Assembly (NCBI GenBank): GCA_040004775.1
Contig: JBDUAD010000002.1
Location: 1-64,000, forward strand
Direction: 5' to 3'
DNA: 64,000 nt
Source of the DNA: JALZBL01 sp040004775
GTDB taxonomy: Bacteria > Actinomycetota > Actinomycetes > Mycobacteriales > Jatrophihabitantaceae
The position numbers and the translations under genes were made by a program. How positions within the stretch are numbered: the first letter of the stretch is position 1; each line of letters starts with the position of its first letter. Below are positions 43,899-52,040 of the stretch, in pieces. The notes under the pieces are model-generated. The model was given only the letters and a program-made list of their open reading frames with translations. It was not told where the DNA came from and did no database searches.

Positions 43899-44591
43899 AT
43901 GTACAAGTCCCACAAGGTCTCTGCCATCGTCACCTGCGCCGGGCGCGGCGTGCGCTTCGGCGGCAACAAGCTTCTGGTCAAGATGAACGGGATCACGGTG
44001 CTGGAGAAGACCGTGCGCGAGTTCGTCCACCCGGCCGTCGACGAGATCATCGTGACCGCGAGTCCGGAGAGTCGCGCGGAGTACGAGCGCATCCTGGTCG
44101 AGCGGGCGGGGTTGCCCGTGACGTTGGTCGAGGGGGGCGAGGAGCGCTTCATCTCGGCCATGAAGGGGCTGGAAGCCACCTCCGGCTCCATGATCGCCGT
44201 GCACGACGGGGTGCGTCCGTTCATCAACGGCGACCTGATTACCCGGGCGCTTGATGCCGGCGTGGAATACGGCGCGGCGATGCTTGGTACGCCGACCGTG
44301 GTCCAGCTCAAGCTGGTCGACGACGACGAGTTCATCGCCGGCTCGCCGGACCGGTCACGCAGCTGGCTGGGTCAGACCCCTCAGGTGTTCCAGCGCGAGC
44401 TGCTCGAGCGGGCCTACGCCGCGGCCATCGCCGACAGATACGCCCGTACCAGCGACGACGCCGACCTTGTGGCCGAGTACACCGGCCACAAGGTGAAGAT
44501 CGTCCGCGGCGAGGACTTCAACATCAAGATCACGACGCGAACCGACCTGCTCATCGCCGACCAGATCATGGCCCAGGCCGACTTCGAGTAG
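43899..44591 (+). CDS. IspD/TarI family cytidylyltransferase
   Basis: A 230-residue nucleotidyltransferase with a CTP-binding loop CAGRGVRFGGNKLL (13-26), EGGEERFISAMKGLE (78-92), and VHDGVRPFI (101-109). The family makes CDP-methylerythritol (IspD) or CDP-ribitol (TarI). The loop GGNKLL replaces the PKQ of true IspD, and the neighbours are glycan genes, so a TarI-like role (CDP-ribitol or another CDP-polyol) is preferred. Although dxr and ispG are in the window, both are over 6 kb away in another operon. It follows the SDR and converges on the GT2 gene with 20 bases between stops. Confidence 0.75.
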   Translation: MYKSHKVSAIVTCAGRGVRFGGNKLLVKMNGITVLEKTVREFVHPAVDEIIVTASPESRAEYERILVERAGLPVTLVEGGEERFISAMKGLEATSGSMIAVHDGVRPFINGDLITRALDAGVEYGAAMLGTPTVVQLKLVDDDEFIAGSPDRSRSWLGQTPQVFQRELLERAYAAAIADRYARTSDDADLVAEYTGHKVKIVRGEDFNIKITTRTDLLIADQIMAQADFE

Positions 44592-44610
44592 GTGACGGCG
44601 CGGCGACGAC

Positions 44611-46491
44611 CTAGCTTCGCTGGCGGGCGAACGTCAGCGCGCCATGGCGGTCGACAGTGACATCCAGCCCCGAGTCGATGTCGCGGCCGTGGAAACTCAG
44701 GCTCAGCGGGTAGCGGCCGGGCCGCTGGGCCAGGCTCGACTCGAGCCACGCGCCGTCCCGGCGGGCGACGATGCGCGCCGGTCGAGCCGGGCCCTTGCCG
44801 ACCGTCGACGCGCCTTCGATCACCGTGTCCTCGTCGGTGCTGATTGCGCCGAACGGCAGCCCGAACTCGACCACGTGGGTGCGCCGGCCGAGCCGTGACC
44901 GCGGCCCGGTCGCGGCCGGATCCCCCGACTCGGCCCGGCGCGGGTCCGGCCGGGCCGATCCGGACAGGCTGCGGTTGGTCTGGTCGACGTCCAGACTGAG
45001 CATGCCGGACTTGTTCGCGTAGGCGATGTATATGTGGCCGCCGTGCAGGGCGCTGCGGGTCGGGTACGACGTGCGCAGCCCGCGCTGGTTGATGGTGCCG
45101 GCCAGCTCGTTGCGCGCGGTCACGTCCCACGAGCGCTCGACCAACGGGTGGCCGAACGCGGCGGTCGCCGGGTTCAACGTCGCGGCGATGGTAACGACCA
45201 GTTCCGGGCGCCCGGCGATGGTGTCGAAGCGCCGCTCGTGGTGGTCAGTGGGCAGCAGCCACGTCACGCCGGTGTCACGGGCCCGGACGCCGAGGGTGGT
45301 CCGGGCGGCGTCGAGGGCTGCGGTCATGTCCAACGCCTCGGGCGGCAGCGCGGCCGCCACCTCCGCCGGCAGGTCGCGCACGAACCGGCCACCGTCGGCC
45401 CGGATGGCCGGTGGGGCTCCGCCGGCCGCGCTCCACCGCGACTCGGCGCTGATCTCGATGGATCCCGCGTTCCACTCGACCCGCGTGGCCGTGCTGATGC
45501 CGACGAGCCCCGAGTCCACGTCGACCAGCCGCTCGAGCAGGTCCCAGCGACCGGCTCGCACGAGCGCGGCCCGGCCCAGCGCGGTCGGGGTGAGGTACTG
45601 GTCGAGCTCATCCGGGATGTGGTGGGCGACCAGGTCCTCCACGGTGGCGCGCACGGCGTCGAACTCCGGGGCCGGCGCCTGGAACAAGCTCGGCCCGAGC
45701 GGGCCCAGCACCCGGCTGCGGTACTGGTGCAGGAGCATCAACCGGTGCTGACCGGCCAGCTCCGGGTCGCCCAGCTTCTCGTTGGTCTGCAGGACGATCT
45801 CGCGGACCCAGCGCCAGTACTCCGCGCGGTCCTTGGTGTAGGAGGACGACGCGGTCCGGCCGCCCCGCACCCAGTGGTAAAAGGGCGTGTCGGCCATGAC
45901 CGAAACGACCTTGGCGTAGCGGGCGACGTCGAGGTTGAAGAAGACGTCCTCCCACAGCACGCGCCGGCCCTCGATGAACCGGATTTCGTGCTCCATCAGC
46001 AGCGCCCGCCGGAACAGCTTGTGCGGGTTGGTGGGGATCAGGGGGTGGTGGTCCTGCCGCCCGATGGCGTTGTCCATGTTGGCCGTGTATATGTCCAGGG
46101 CCCACTTAGCCTGGTCGGTGCGGGTCTCCTTGCCGTTCAGAACGTCGGCTTTGGTCCGTGCGGCCATGGCGTAGCCGGCTTCCAGTGCATGCGGGTAGAG
46201 CTCGTCGTCGTGGTCCATGAAGAGCACGTACTCCCCGCGGGCCATCTCCAGCCCGACGTTGCGCGGCCGGCTCGGCCAGCCCGAGTTGGGGATGCGCTCG
46301 ATGCGGACGTTGTCGTGGCTGTCGCGGATGCCTTGCAGCCGCTTCCACGTGTTATCCGGCGAGCCGTCGTCGACGAAGATGACCTCGAACTCCGACGTCG
46401 GAAGGGTCTGGGCCTCCAGAGATCGGACCAATCCTTTGATGCGCTCGCCGGGGGCGTAGGTGGGCACGACGACGCTGACCTTCGTGGGCAC
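44611..46491 (-). CDS. GT2 glycosyltransferase with large C-terminal region, TarS-like
   Basis: A 626-residue protein. The GT-A domain (1-230) has VSVVVPTYAPG, VDDGSPD (40-46), NSGWPSRPRNVGLEMARGEYVLFMDHDDE (metal-binding DHDDE, 93-97) and a WED motif near residue 180. The segment from NSGWPSRPRN to the PHKLFRRALL portion resembles TarS/TarP enzymes that glycosylate poly-ribitol-phosphate. The C-terminal half (about 300-626) is beta-rich with repeated modules. GTG 46491 is chosen, since the frame upstream is arginine-rich noise. It is 32 bases downstream of the coiled-coil gene. Confidence 0.78.
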   Translation of the reverse strand: MPTKVSVVVPTYAPGERIKGLVRSLEAQTLPTSEFEVIFVDDGSPDNTWKRLQGIRDSHDNVRIERIPNSGWPSRPRNVGLEMARGEYVLFMDHDDELYPHALEAGYAMAARTKADVLNGKETRTDQAKWALDIYTANMDNAIGRQDHHPLIPTNPHKLFRRALLMEHEIRFIEGRRVLWEDVFFNLDVARYAKVVSVMADTPFYHWVRGGRTASSSYTKDRAEYWRWVREIVLQTNEKLGDPELAGQHRLMLLHQYRSRVLGPLGPSLFQAPAPEFDAVRATVEDLVAHHIPDELDQYLTPTALGRAALVRAGRWDLLERLVDVDSGLVGISTATRVEWNAGSIEISAESRWSAAGGAPPAIRADGGRFVRDLPAEVAAALPPEALDMTAALDAARTTLGVRARDTGVTWLLPTDHHERRFDTIAGRPELVVTIAATLNPATAAFGHPLVERSWDVTARNELAGTINQRGLRTSYPTRSALHGGHIYIAYANKSGMLSLDVDQTNRSLSGSARPDPRRAESGDPAATGPRSRLGRRTHVVEFGLPFGAISTDEDTVIEGASTVGKGPARPARIVARRDGAWLESSLAQRPGRYPLSLSFHGRDIDSGLDVTVDRHGALTFARQRS

Positions 46492-46523
46492 GCGGACAGA
46501 GTGCCACAACGCCCGCCCGGCGA

Positions 46524-46865
46524 TCAGCGGTGTTCGGCCAGCTCCGCGGCGACGCGGTCGGCGGTCGTCGCGTGCTGCGCGGTGACGTGGTCGGCGGTCG
46601 TCGCGTGCTCCGCGTCCGGACGTTCGGGCGCGTTCGGGATTTGCTGGTGCGCCCACTCGAACACGGCATCGTAGAGCTCGGCTACCCGGCGGTTGTCGCG
46701 CCGCAACTCGTCGATCTCGCGGCGCAACTCGCGCAGCTCCCGCTCGTAGGAGATGAACCGGGCCGGTCCCTGCTCGAACTGCTGGTCGAGGGTGGCCAAG
46801 GTGCGGATGTTGTTGACCGTCCGCGGCGCGACCCGGCGGGCGGCCTTCTTGATGTACTCGTTCAT
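46524..46865 (-). CDS. Small coiled-coil protein with duplicated C-terminal segment
   Basis: A 113-residue protein of no known family. Residues 30-70 form a charged coiled coil (YERELRELRREIDELRRDN), and the C-terminal 30 residues repeat HATTAD-H/R-V twice. ATG 46865 has AAGGA about nine bases upstream. It lies between the LicD fusion and the GT2 gene in the same run, so it may be an accessory or scaffold for one of them. Confidence 0.7.
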   Translation of the reverse strand: MNEYIKKAARRVAPRTVNNIRTLATLDQQFEQGPARFISYERELRELRREIDELRRDNRRVAELYDAVFEWAHQQIPNAPERPDAEHATTADHVTAQHATTADRVAAELAEHR

Positions 46866-46923
46866 CGCGATGTCCTTCGTGATCGGATCGGTGGGAAGCC
46901 GGAGGAGCGGTGGGGACAGGCAG

Positions 46924-48462
46924 CTACTTCCACAGCAGCGCGGCCACGTTCGTCCGCTCCCCGAACGGGGTGCTGCGCCGGCGGTCGGTCAGCACGGTGG
47001 TGCCGATCTTCCAGCGCCAGGCCTGACGCTGCAGCGCGTCGACGGTCAGTGTCCAGGTCTCGGGATTGGCGCCGATGCGGGGAACGGACGTGGCGTCGAA
47101 GGTGGCGTAGAGGAAGACTTCCTCGTCCAGCACCGCCCGCAGGAGGATGAACAGGTCGGCCCGCCCGAGGGCTGGGATCTCGTGCAGGACGTTGCGGGCG
47201 AAGAAGTACGGCCGGCGGCCGGACGCGATCAGTTCCAGGGCGAAGCGAAGGAGGCGGTGCCGGTCGTTGAGGTTGAGGAAGCGGTACTCGACCCGCTCGG
47301 GCTGGGTCTGCCGGGCCACCCGAAGGGCCTCGAAGCTGTAGTCGATGCCGAGCACCTCGTGCCCCTCGGCCGCGATCCGCTCGGCCTGCCGGCCGTCGCC
47401 GCAGCCGAGATCGACAACGAACGCCCGGGGCGGCAGCAGGCGCAGGAACCGGTCGGCGTCGTCGAAGGTCTCGGGATCGACGTTGGCGTCGGTGACCTCG
47501 CGCTTGTCCACCGCCTTCCAGGTCTTCTCCCAGAACACCCGCTGCCGGTTGAACACGCCGAAGCTGTTCTCGAAGCGCCGCAGGATGGAGCGTGGCGTCT
47601 CGTAGCGGAACGACGGGTCTGGTACCCGCCAGTCGGGCCCGTAGGAGTATTCGAGCCAAGCCTCCGGCCCGGCCGGTGCAGGCAGGCTCACCCCGCCGAC
47701 CTCCACCGTCTGCACGGGCAGCAGGCACTCGCGCGGCAGCTCCCCGCGAAGGGCGAAGGGCTGGTTGTAGAGGCCGTCCTCGCTGTGGTATCCGGTGAAG
47801 ATGTCGATGTAGTAATCGGTGCCGCCGTCCTCGTTGAAGAAGACGATCTCGAGGTGGGCATGGCTGTGAGGCACGACCGTGTATCCGTCGCCCTCGAGGC
47901 GGCGCAGGAGCTCGAACCCGACCAGGGACACGTCCTGCGGATCGGACTTGTCGCACCAGAAGGCGAGGTCGATGTCGTCGTCGTGGGGCAACAGCTCGCC
48001 GGTGCGGATCGCGCCGAGCAGGGTGCCGCCGACGATGTAGACCGGATACCCCCATTCCTGCATCCGCGAGGCGATGACGGCCGTACTGGCCAGCAGCCGG
48101 TCCTGCACGCCGGAGGAATCCCCGTCGAAGGACAGCCCGAGCCGGTTCCACTTGTTCATTGCCATCCAGCGGCCCTGGTTGTCGGTGATCGACACCCGTC
48201 CGGGGCCGCCGAAGCTGACGTGGCCGGCGGCCAGATCGTCATCGGTGGCCGAGTCGCGCACTTCTACCGCGGTGTTCCCGCGCAGATACGGCGTGATGGC
48301 CACCGGCCACCGCAGCCGGTGGACCCCGGTACGCGGATGCGGCTCGGGCAGCTTGGTCGACCAGACCCGGTGCCCGTCGAAGTAGATGTCCACGGTGTCG
48401 ATCTGCTCGCTGGACCCGTCCAGGCGCAGGCTGCGCCGGTCGGCACGGACGGGTCTGGTCAC
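46924..48462 (-). CDS. LicD family transferase fused to a class I methyltransferase
   Basis: A 512-residue two-domain protein. A beta-rich N-terminal part (1-100, with IYFDGHRVWS) precedes the LicD nucleotidyltransferase-fold domain, which has GGTLLGAIR (145-153) and the metal site DDDID (161-165). The C-terminal SAM methyltransferase domain (about 340-500) has FVVDLGCGDGRQAE (348-361) and VLGIDYSF. LicD proteins transfer phosphocholine or polyol phosphate from CDP donors; animal fukutin/FKRP are related. The fused methyltransferase is unusual. GTG 48462 has GGGAGG six bases upstream. It is the first gene of a three-gene minus-strand run. Confidence 0.82.
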   Translation of the reverse strand: MTRPVRADRRSLRLDGSSEQIDTVDIYFDGHRVWSTKLPEPHPRTGVHRLRWPVAITPYLRGNTAVEVRDSATDDDLAAGHVSFGGPGRVSITDNQGRWMAMNKWNRLGLSFDGDSSGVQDRLLASTAVIASRMQEWGYPVYIVGGTLLGAIRTGELLPHDDDIDLAFWCDKSDPQDVSLVGFELLRRLEGDGYTVVPHSHAHLEIVFFNEDGGTDYYIDIFTGYHSEDGLYNQPFALRGELPRECLLPVQTVEVGGVSLPAPAGPEAWLEYSYGPDWRVPDPSFRYETPRSILRRFENSFGVFNRQRVFWEKTWKAVDKREVTDANVDPETFDDADRFLRLLPPRAFVVDLGCGDGRQAERIAAEGHEVLGIDYSFEALRVARQTQPERVEYRFLNLNDRHRLLRFALELIASGRRPYFFARNVLHEIPALGRADLFILLRAVLDEEVFLYATFDATSVPRIGANPETWTLTVDALQRQAWRWKIGTTVLTDRRRSTPFGERTNVAALLWK

Positions 48463-48598
48463 AGGCGCCTCCCAGCGTGTTGCCGGACGCTCCGGCGGCT
48501 CTCGTGAGGACAAGATTGCATCGGGGCACCGGCGTGAATCGCCCGAATGCTACGCGACGGTCCCCGGGCCGGTCGGCCCATGCGTTGGCAAGGACGGC

Positions 48599-49447
48599 TC
48601 AGAACAGGACGGTGGCGAAGCTGCCGACCTGGCGCATCCCGATCCGCTCGTAGACCCGACGGGCGGCGAGGTTGAAGTCGTTGACGTACAGGCTCACCGC
48701 TGGAGCCAGCCGCAGTCCCTCGGCCACCACGGTGGCCACCGCCGCGGTGCCCAGGCCGCGGCCGCGGTGGGCCGGATCCACCCAGACGCCTTGGATCTGG
48801 CAGCAGTGGGCGGAGACGGCGACGATCTCGGCCTTGAACATCACGCGGCCGCGCGAGTCGAAGCGCACGAACGCGAGCCCGGCCCCGATGAGGGAGGCGA
48901 CCCGGCGGCGGTAGGCCGAGTCCACGCCGGCGTCGGGCGGCTCGAGATCGAGCTCCTCGGCGAACATGGCCAGGGAGGCCGGCAGGTACCGGGGCAGATC
49001 GCGAGCTGTGGCTCGCACGACGAGCGGGTCGCGTGTCACCAGCGGTGCCCGTCTGGTGACGAGCAGCGGCTGGTCGGCTCGCACCGCCCGGGCTGGCCCC
49101 CAGCGGTCGGCAGCCTCCTGCCAGATCGCCAGGACGGCATCGGCGCGCCCCCCGATCGAAGACCAGGTCCGGCGCTGAACGACCATGGCGGCAGCCAGGA
49201 AGCGCAGGTCGCTCGGGTCTCCGCCGAGCGGCATCAGGGTGCCCCCGGCGAAGCACGCCGCGCGCAGGCCGTCGGCGGTCTCGAGGCCCCAAAGCTGCCC
49301 GCCGAGGTCCCACGGCTGCAGGCTGGCGGCGCCCGCGAGGCGGGCCTCGAACACGCACTGCCCGATGTGGTCCGCAGCGACCAGCTCGGCAACGGCCGAC
49401 CGGTCGGCGTCGCCGAGGGTGCGCACCGTCGAGCCGACCACCGTCAC
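48599..49447 (-). CDS. DUF4081 and GNAT domain acetyltransferase
   Basis: A 282-residue protein. The N-terminal half (1-125) is the DUF4081 domain, and the second half is GNAT with VDPAHRGRGLGTAAVATVV as the acetyl-CoA loop and NDFNLAARRVYERIGMRQVG. M. tuberculosis Rv2867c has the same architecture and the same position next to ispG (gcpE). The GTG start is inferred. The substrate is unknown. Confidence 0.86.
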   Translation of the reverse strand: MTVVGSTVRTLGDADRSAVAELVAADHIGQCVFEARLAGAASLQPWDLGGQLWGLETADGLRAACFAGGTLMPLGGDPSDLRFLAAAMVVQRRTWSSIGGRADAVLAIWQEAADRWGPARAVRADQPLLVTRRAPLVTRDPLVVRATARDLPRYLPASLAMFAEELDLEPPDAGVDSAYRRRVASLIGAGLAFVRFDSRGRVMFKAEIVAVSAHCCQIQGVWVDPAHRGRGLGTAAVATVVAEGLRLAPAVSLYVNDFNLAARRVYERIGMRQVGSFATVLF

Positions 49448-49523
49448 ACGGCGGAGGCTACCGGCCGGCGCCGCTACGGCACGGCGGGACGCCGGTGGGC
49501 GGTCGGCACGTCGGCCGGGGCGG

Positions 49524-50741
49524 TCAGAAGCCGGTGCCGTGGAACGGCGCGGAGTCGGCGAGGAAGGCGCGGTCCAGGCGCCGCAGGGCGTCGGGGCGCT
49601 CGGACCGGACGCTGCCGGCCGCGGCGAGCTGGCTCACGCGGGTGCCGCCGAGGTAGGCCGCCCCTAGGTCGGCCACGCCGCAGACGATCTCGGCCGGGTC
49701 GGTGGTCGGTGCGCACCGCGCGCCGTCCGGGCCACCTTCCAGCCGGACTGTGACGTCGCCGAACATCGCATCAGTGACGGCCAGCACGGTGTCGATCTCC
49801 ACGCCGTAGGTGCGGGCCGACAGCGCGGCGGCAACGTCGAGCAGACGCACCCACACCGCGTCGTTGACCGAGGTGGTCCGGATCTGACGCGGGTCGGTGA
49901 GCAGGAGTGGCAGCGGGTCCTCCGGGGCCAGCATCGACGTGTCGATGGTGACGAGGAGGTCCAGCCCGAGCAGGACCGTCCACAGGGCCCGCCGCGCGTC
50001 GTCGGTCAGGGCGACATAGTCGGTGACCAAGCAGGTGTTGGCCGCGTGCCCGCCGGTCCACGTCTCACGGGTTCGGTAGGCCAGATAACCGTCCTCGTGG
50101 AGCAGGTGGAACCGGGCGCTCAGGCCGTCGCGGTTGGACTCCCGGTCGAACGCCCACGCGTCCCACCACGGCGCCGACCGGCGGATCGCGCCTGGGATCT
50201 GCGCGCACCAACGCTCGTGGATGCCCGGCATCGTGGGCCGAGCCTGCTCGGCCGTGGCCATGCGCACGGTGCGGCTGTCGCCCGGCCTGCGCAGCACGGC
50301 CCGGCGTCGCTCGATCGACACCCCCCGGCGGGTGGTGGCCGCGCCGTAGCCGAAGCGGCCGTAGATGGCGCTCTCGCTGGCGGTGAGCATGGCCAGCGGG
50401 CGCCCGGCCCGGCGGTAGCCGTCCAGCTGCTCGTGCATGAGCGCGGACAGGATGCCCATCCGGCGGTGGGTGACGGCCACCGACACCCACGTCACGCCCG
50501 GTACCTCGAGACGCGCGCCGCCGGGAACGGTGACGGTGAGGGCGTAGTCCGCGGTGACCCCGACGATGTGCTCGTCGTCGGTGGCCAGGAGGAACCGGTT
50601 CGGGTCGAGGGTGAGCAGGGTGTCCTGGATGTCCTGCTCGGTCATCGTGAACCCGAAGGCGAAGCCGTCGAGGCGCACGACCTCCTCGACGTCGGCGCGG
50701 GTACCGGCACGGATGGGGAAGGCAGACACCGCGGAGGTCAC
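49524..50741 (-). CDS. Eis-like GNAT acetyltransferase
   Basis: A 405-residue Eis-type protein. N-terminal GNAT (FPIRAGTRADVEEVVRLDGFAFGF, and THRRMGILSALMHEQLDGYRRAGRPLAML), central GNAT-like and C-terminal sterol-carrier-like domains (from about 270). In this family the C-terminal carboxylate takes part in catalysis; the end is PFHGTGF. Some relatives acetylate aminoglycosides, others peptides. GTG 50741 gives the standard length. It lies between the DUF4081-GNAT gene and ispG. Confidence 0.88.
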   Translation of the reverse strand: MTSAVSAFPIRAGTRADVEEVVRLDGFAFGFTMTEQDIQDTLLTLDPNRFLLATDDEHIVGVTADYALTVTVPGGARLEVPGVTWVSVAVTHRRMGILSALMHEQLDGYRRAGRPLAMLTASESAIYGRFGYGAATTRRGVSIERRRAVLRRPGDSRTVRMATAEQARPTMPGIHERWCAQIPGAIRRSAPWWDAWAFDRESNRDGLSARFHLLHEDGYLAYRTRETWTGGHAANTCLVTDYVALTDDARRALWTVLLGLDLLVTIDTSMLAPEDPLPLLLTDPRQIRTTSVNDAVWVRLLDVAAALSARTYGVEIDTVLAVTDAMFGDVTVRLEGGPDGARCAPTTDPAEIVCGVADLGAAYLGGTRVSQLAAAGSVRSERPDALRRLDRAFLADSAPFHGTGF

Positions 50742-50811
50742 GGTTCGCCAGTGTGGTCGGCGCCGCCCGCCCGGCCAACGGGATTTGGCCCGGCCCGGCG
50801 GAAGCCGGACC

Positions 50812-52011
50812 TCAGCGCACGGCCACCGAGGGGGCACCGGAGCTCACGCCGGCCGCCTCCATCTCGTCGGCCAGGCGCAGGGCTTCTTCGATCAGCGTCT
50901 CGACGATCATCGACTCGGGCACGGTCTTGACTACCTCGCCCTTGACGAAGATCTGGCCCTTGCCGTTGCCGCTGGCCACGCCGAGGTCGGCCTCGCGGGC
51001 CTCCCCCGGTCCGTTGACCACGCAACCCATGACCGCCACGCGCAGCGGCACGGTCATACCCTCCAATCCCGCGGTGACCTGATCGGCCAAGGTGTAGACG
51101 TCGACCTGGGCGCGCCCGCAGGAGGGGCAGGAGACGATCTCCAGGCGCCGCTGGCGCAGGTTGAGCGACTCGAGGATGGCCAGGCCGACCTTGACCTCCT
51201 CGACCGGCGGGGCGGACAGCGAGACGCGGATCGTGTCGCCGATACCCCGCGAGAGCAGCGCTCCGAACGCGACCGAGGATTTGATCGTGCCCTGGAACGT
51301 CGGTCCGGCCTCGGTCACCCCGAGGTGCAGCGGGTAGTCGCACCGCTCGGCCAGCAATTCGTAGGCCCGCACCATGACCACCGGGTCGTTGTGCTTGACC
51401 GAGATCTTGAAGTCGCGGAATTCGTGCTCCTCGAACAGGGCGGCCTCGTTCAGGGCCGACTCGACCAGGGCTTCGGGAGTCGCCTTGCCGTATTTGGCCA
51501 GCAGCCGCTTGTCCAGGGAGCCGGCGTTGACCCCGATGCGCAAGGAGACGCCGGCCGCGGCGGCGGCCCGGGCGATCTCTCCCACCTTGTCGTCGAACGC
51601 CTTGATGTTGCCCGGATTGACGCGTACCGCGGCGCAGCCGGCCTCGATCGCGGCGAACACGTACTTGGGCTGGAAGTGGATGTCGGCGATGACCGGGATC
51701 TGGGACTTGCGGGCGATGGCCGGCAGGGCGTCGGCGTCGTCCTGGCTCGGGCAGGCGACCCGAACGATGTCGCAGCCGGAGGCGGTCAGCTCGGCGATCT
51801 GCTGCAGTGTGGCGTTGACGTCCGAGGTCAGCGTGGTGGTCATCGACTGCACCGAGATCGGTGCACCTCCACCGACCGCGACGGACCCGACCTGGATCTG
51901 CCGGGACTGTCGCCGCGGGGCCAGCACCGGCGGCGGCTCGGCCGGGGCGCCGAACGGAACCGGCACCGTCCCGAGCGAGGGTCGACCGATGGACAGCGGG
52001 GTGGTGGTCAC
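50812..52011 (-). CDS. ispG: 4-hydroxy-3-methylbut-2-enyl diphosphate synthase
   Basis: A 399-residue iron-sulfur enzyme (GcpE) of the MEP pathway. The 4Fe-4S ligands are SCPSCGRA and GCVVNGPGE with its glutamate. VADIHFQPKYVFAAIEAGCAAVRVNPGNI and GVTEAGP are in the TIM-barrel part. It is followed downstream by eis-like and GNAT genes and preceded by rip1 and dxr, the classical dxr-rip1-ispG order. Confidence 0.96.
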   Translation of the reverse strand: MTTTPLSIGRPSLGTVPVPFGAPAEPPPVLAPRRQSRQIQVGSVAVGGGAPISVQSMTTTLTSDVNATLQQIAELTASGCDIVRVACPSQDDADALPAIARKSQIPVIADIHFQPKYVFAAIEAGCAAVRVNPGNIKAFDDKVGEIARAAAAAGVSLRIGVNAGSLDKRLLAKYGKATPEALVESALNEAALFEEHEFRDFKISVKHNDPVVMVRAYELLAERCDYPLHLGVTEAGPTFQGTIKSSVAFGALLSRGIGDTIRVSLSAPPVEEVKVGLAILESLNLRQRRLEIVSCPSCGRAQVDVYTLADQVTAGLEGMTVPLRVAVMGCVVNGPGEAREADLGVASGNGKGQIFVKGEVVKTVPESMIVETLIEEALRLADEMEAAGVSSGAPSVAVR

Positions 52012-52040
52012 CTCGCCATTATCCGCGCGCGCGGCGTCGA

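Noticed and set aside
43899..44591. Genuine IspD of the MEP pathway
   Set aside because: The CTP loop lacks PKQ and the gene lies in a glycan operon far from ispG and dxr; TarI-like is preferred, though not proven.
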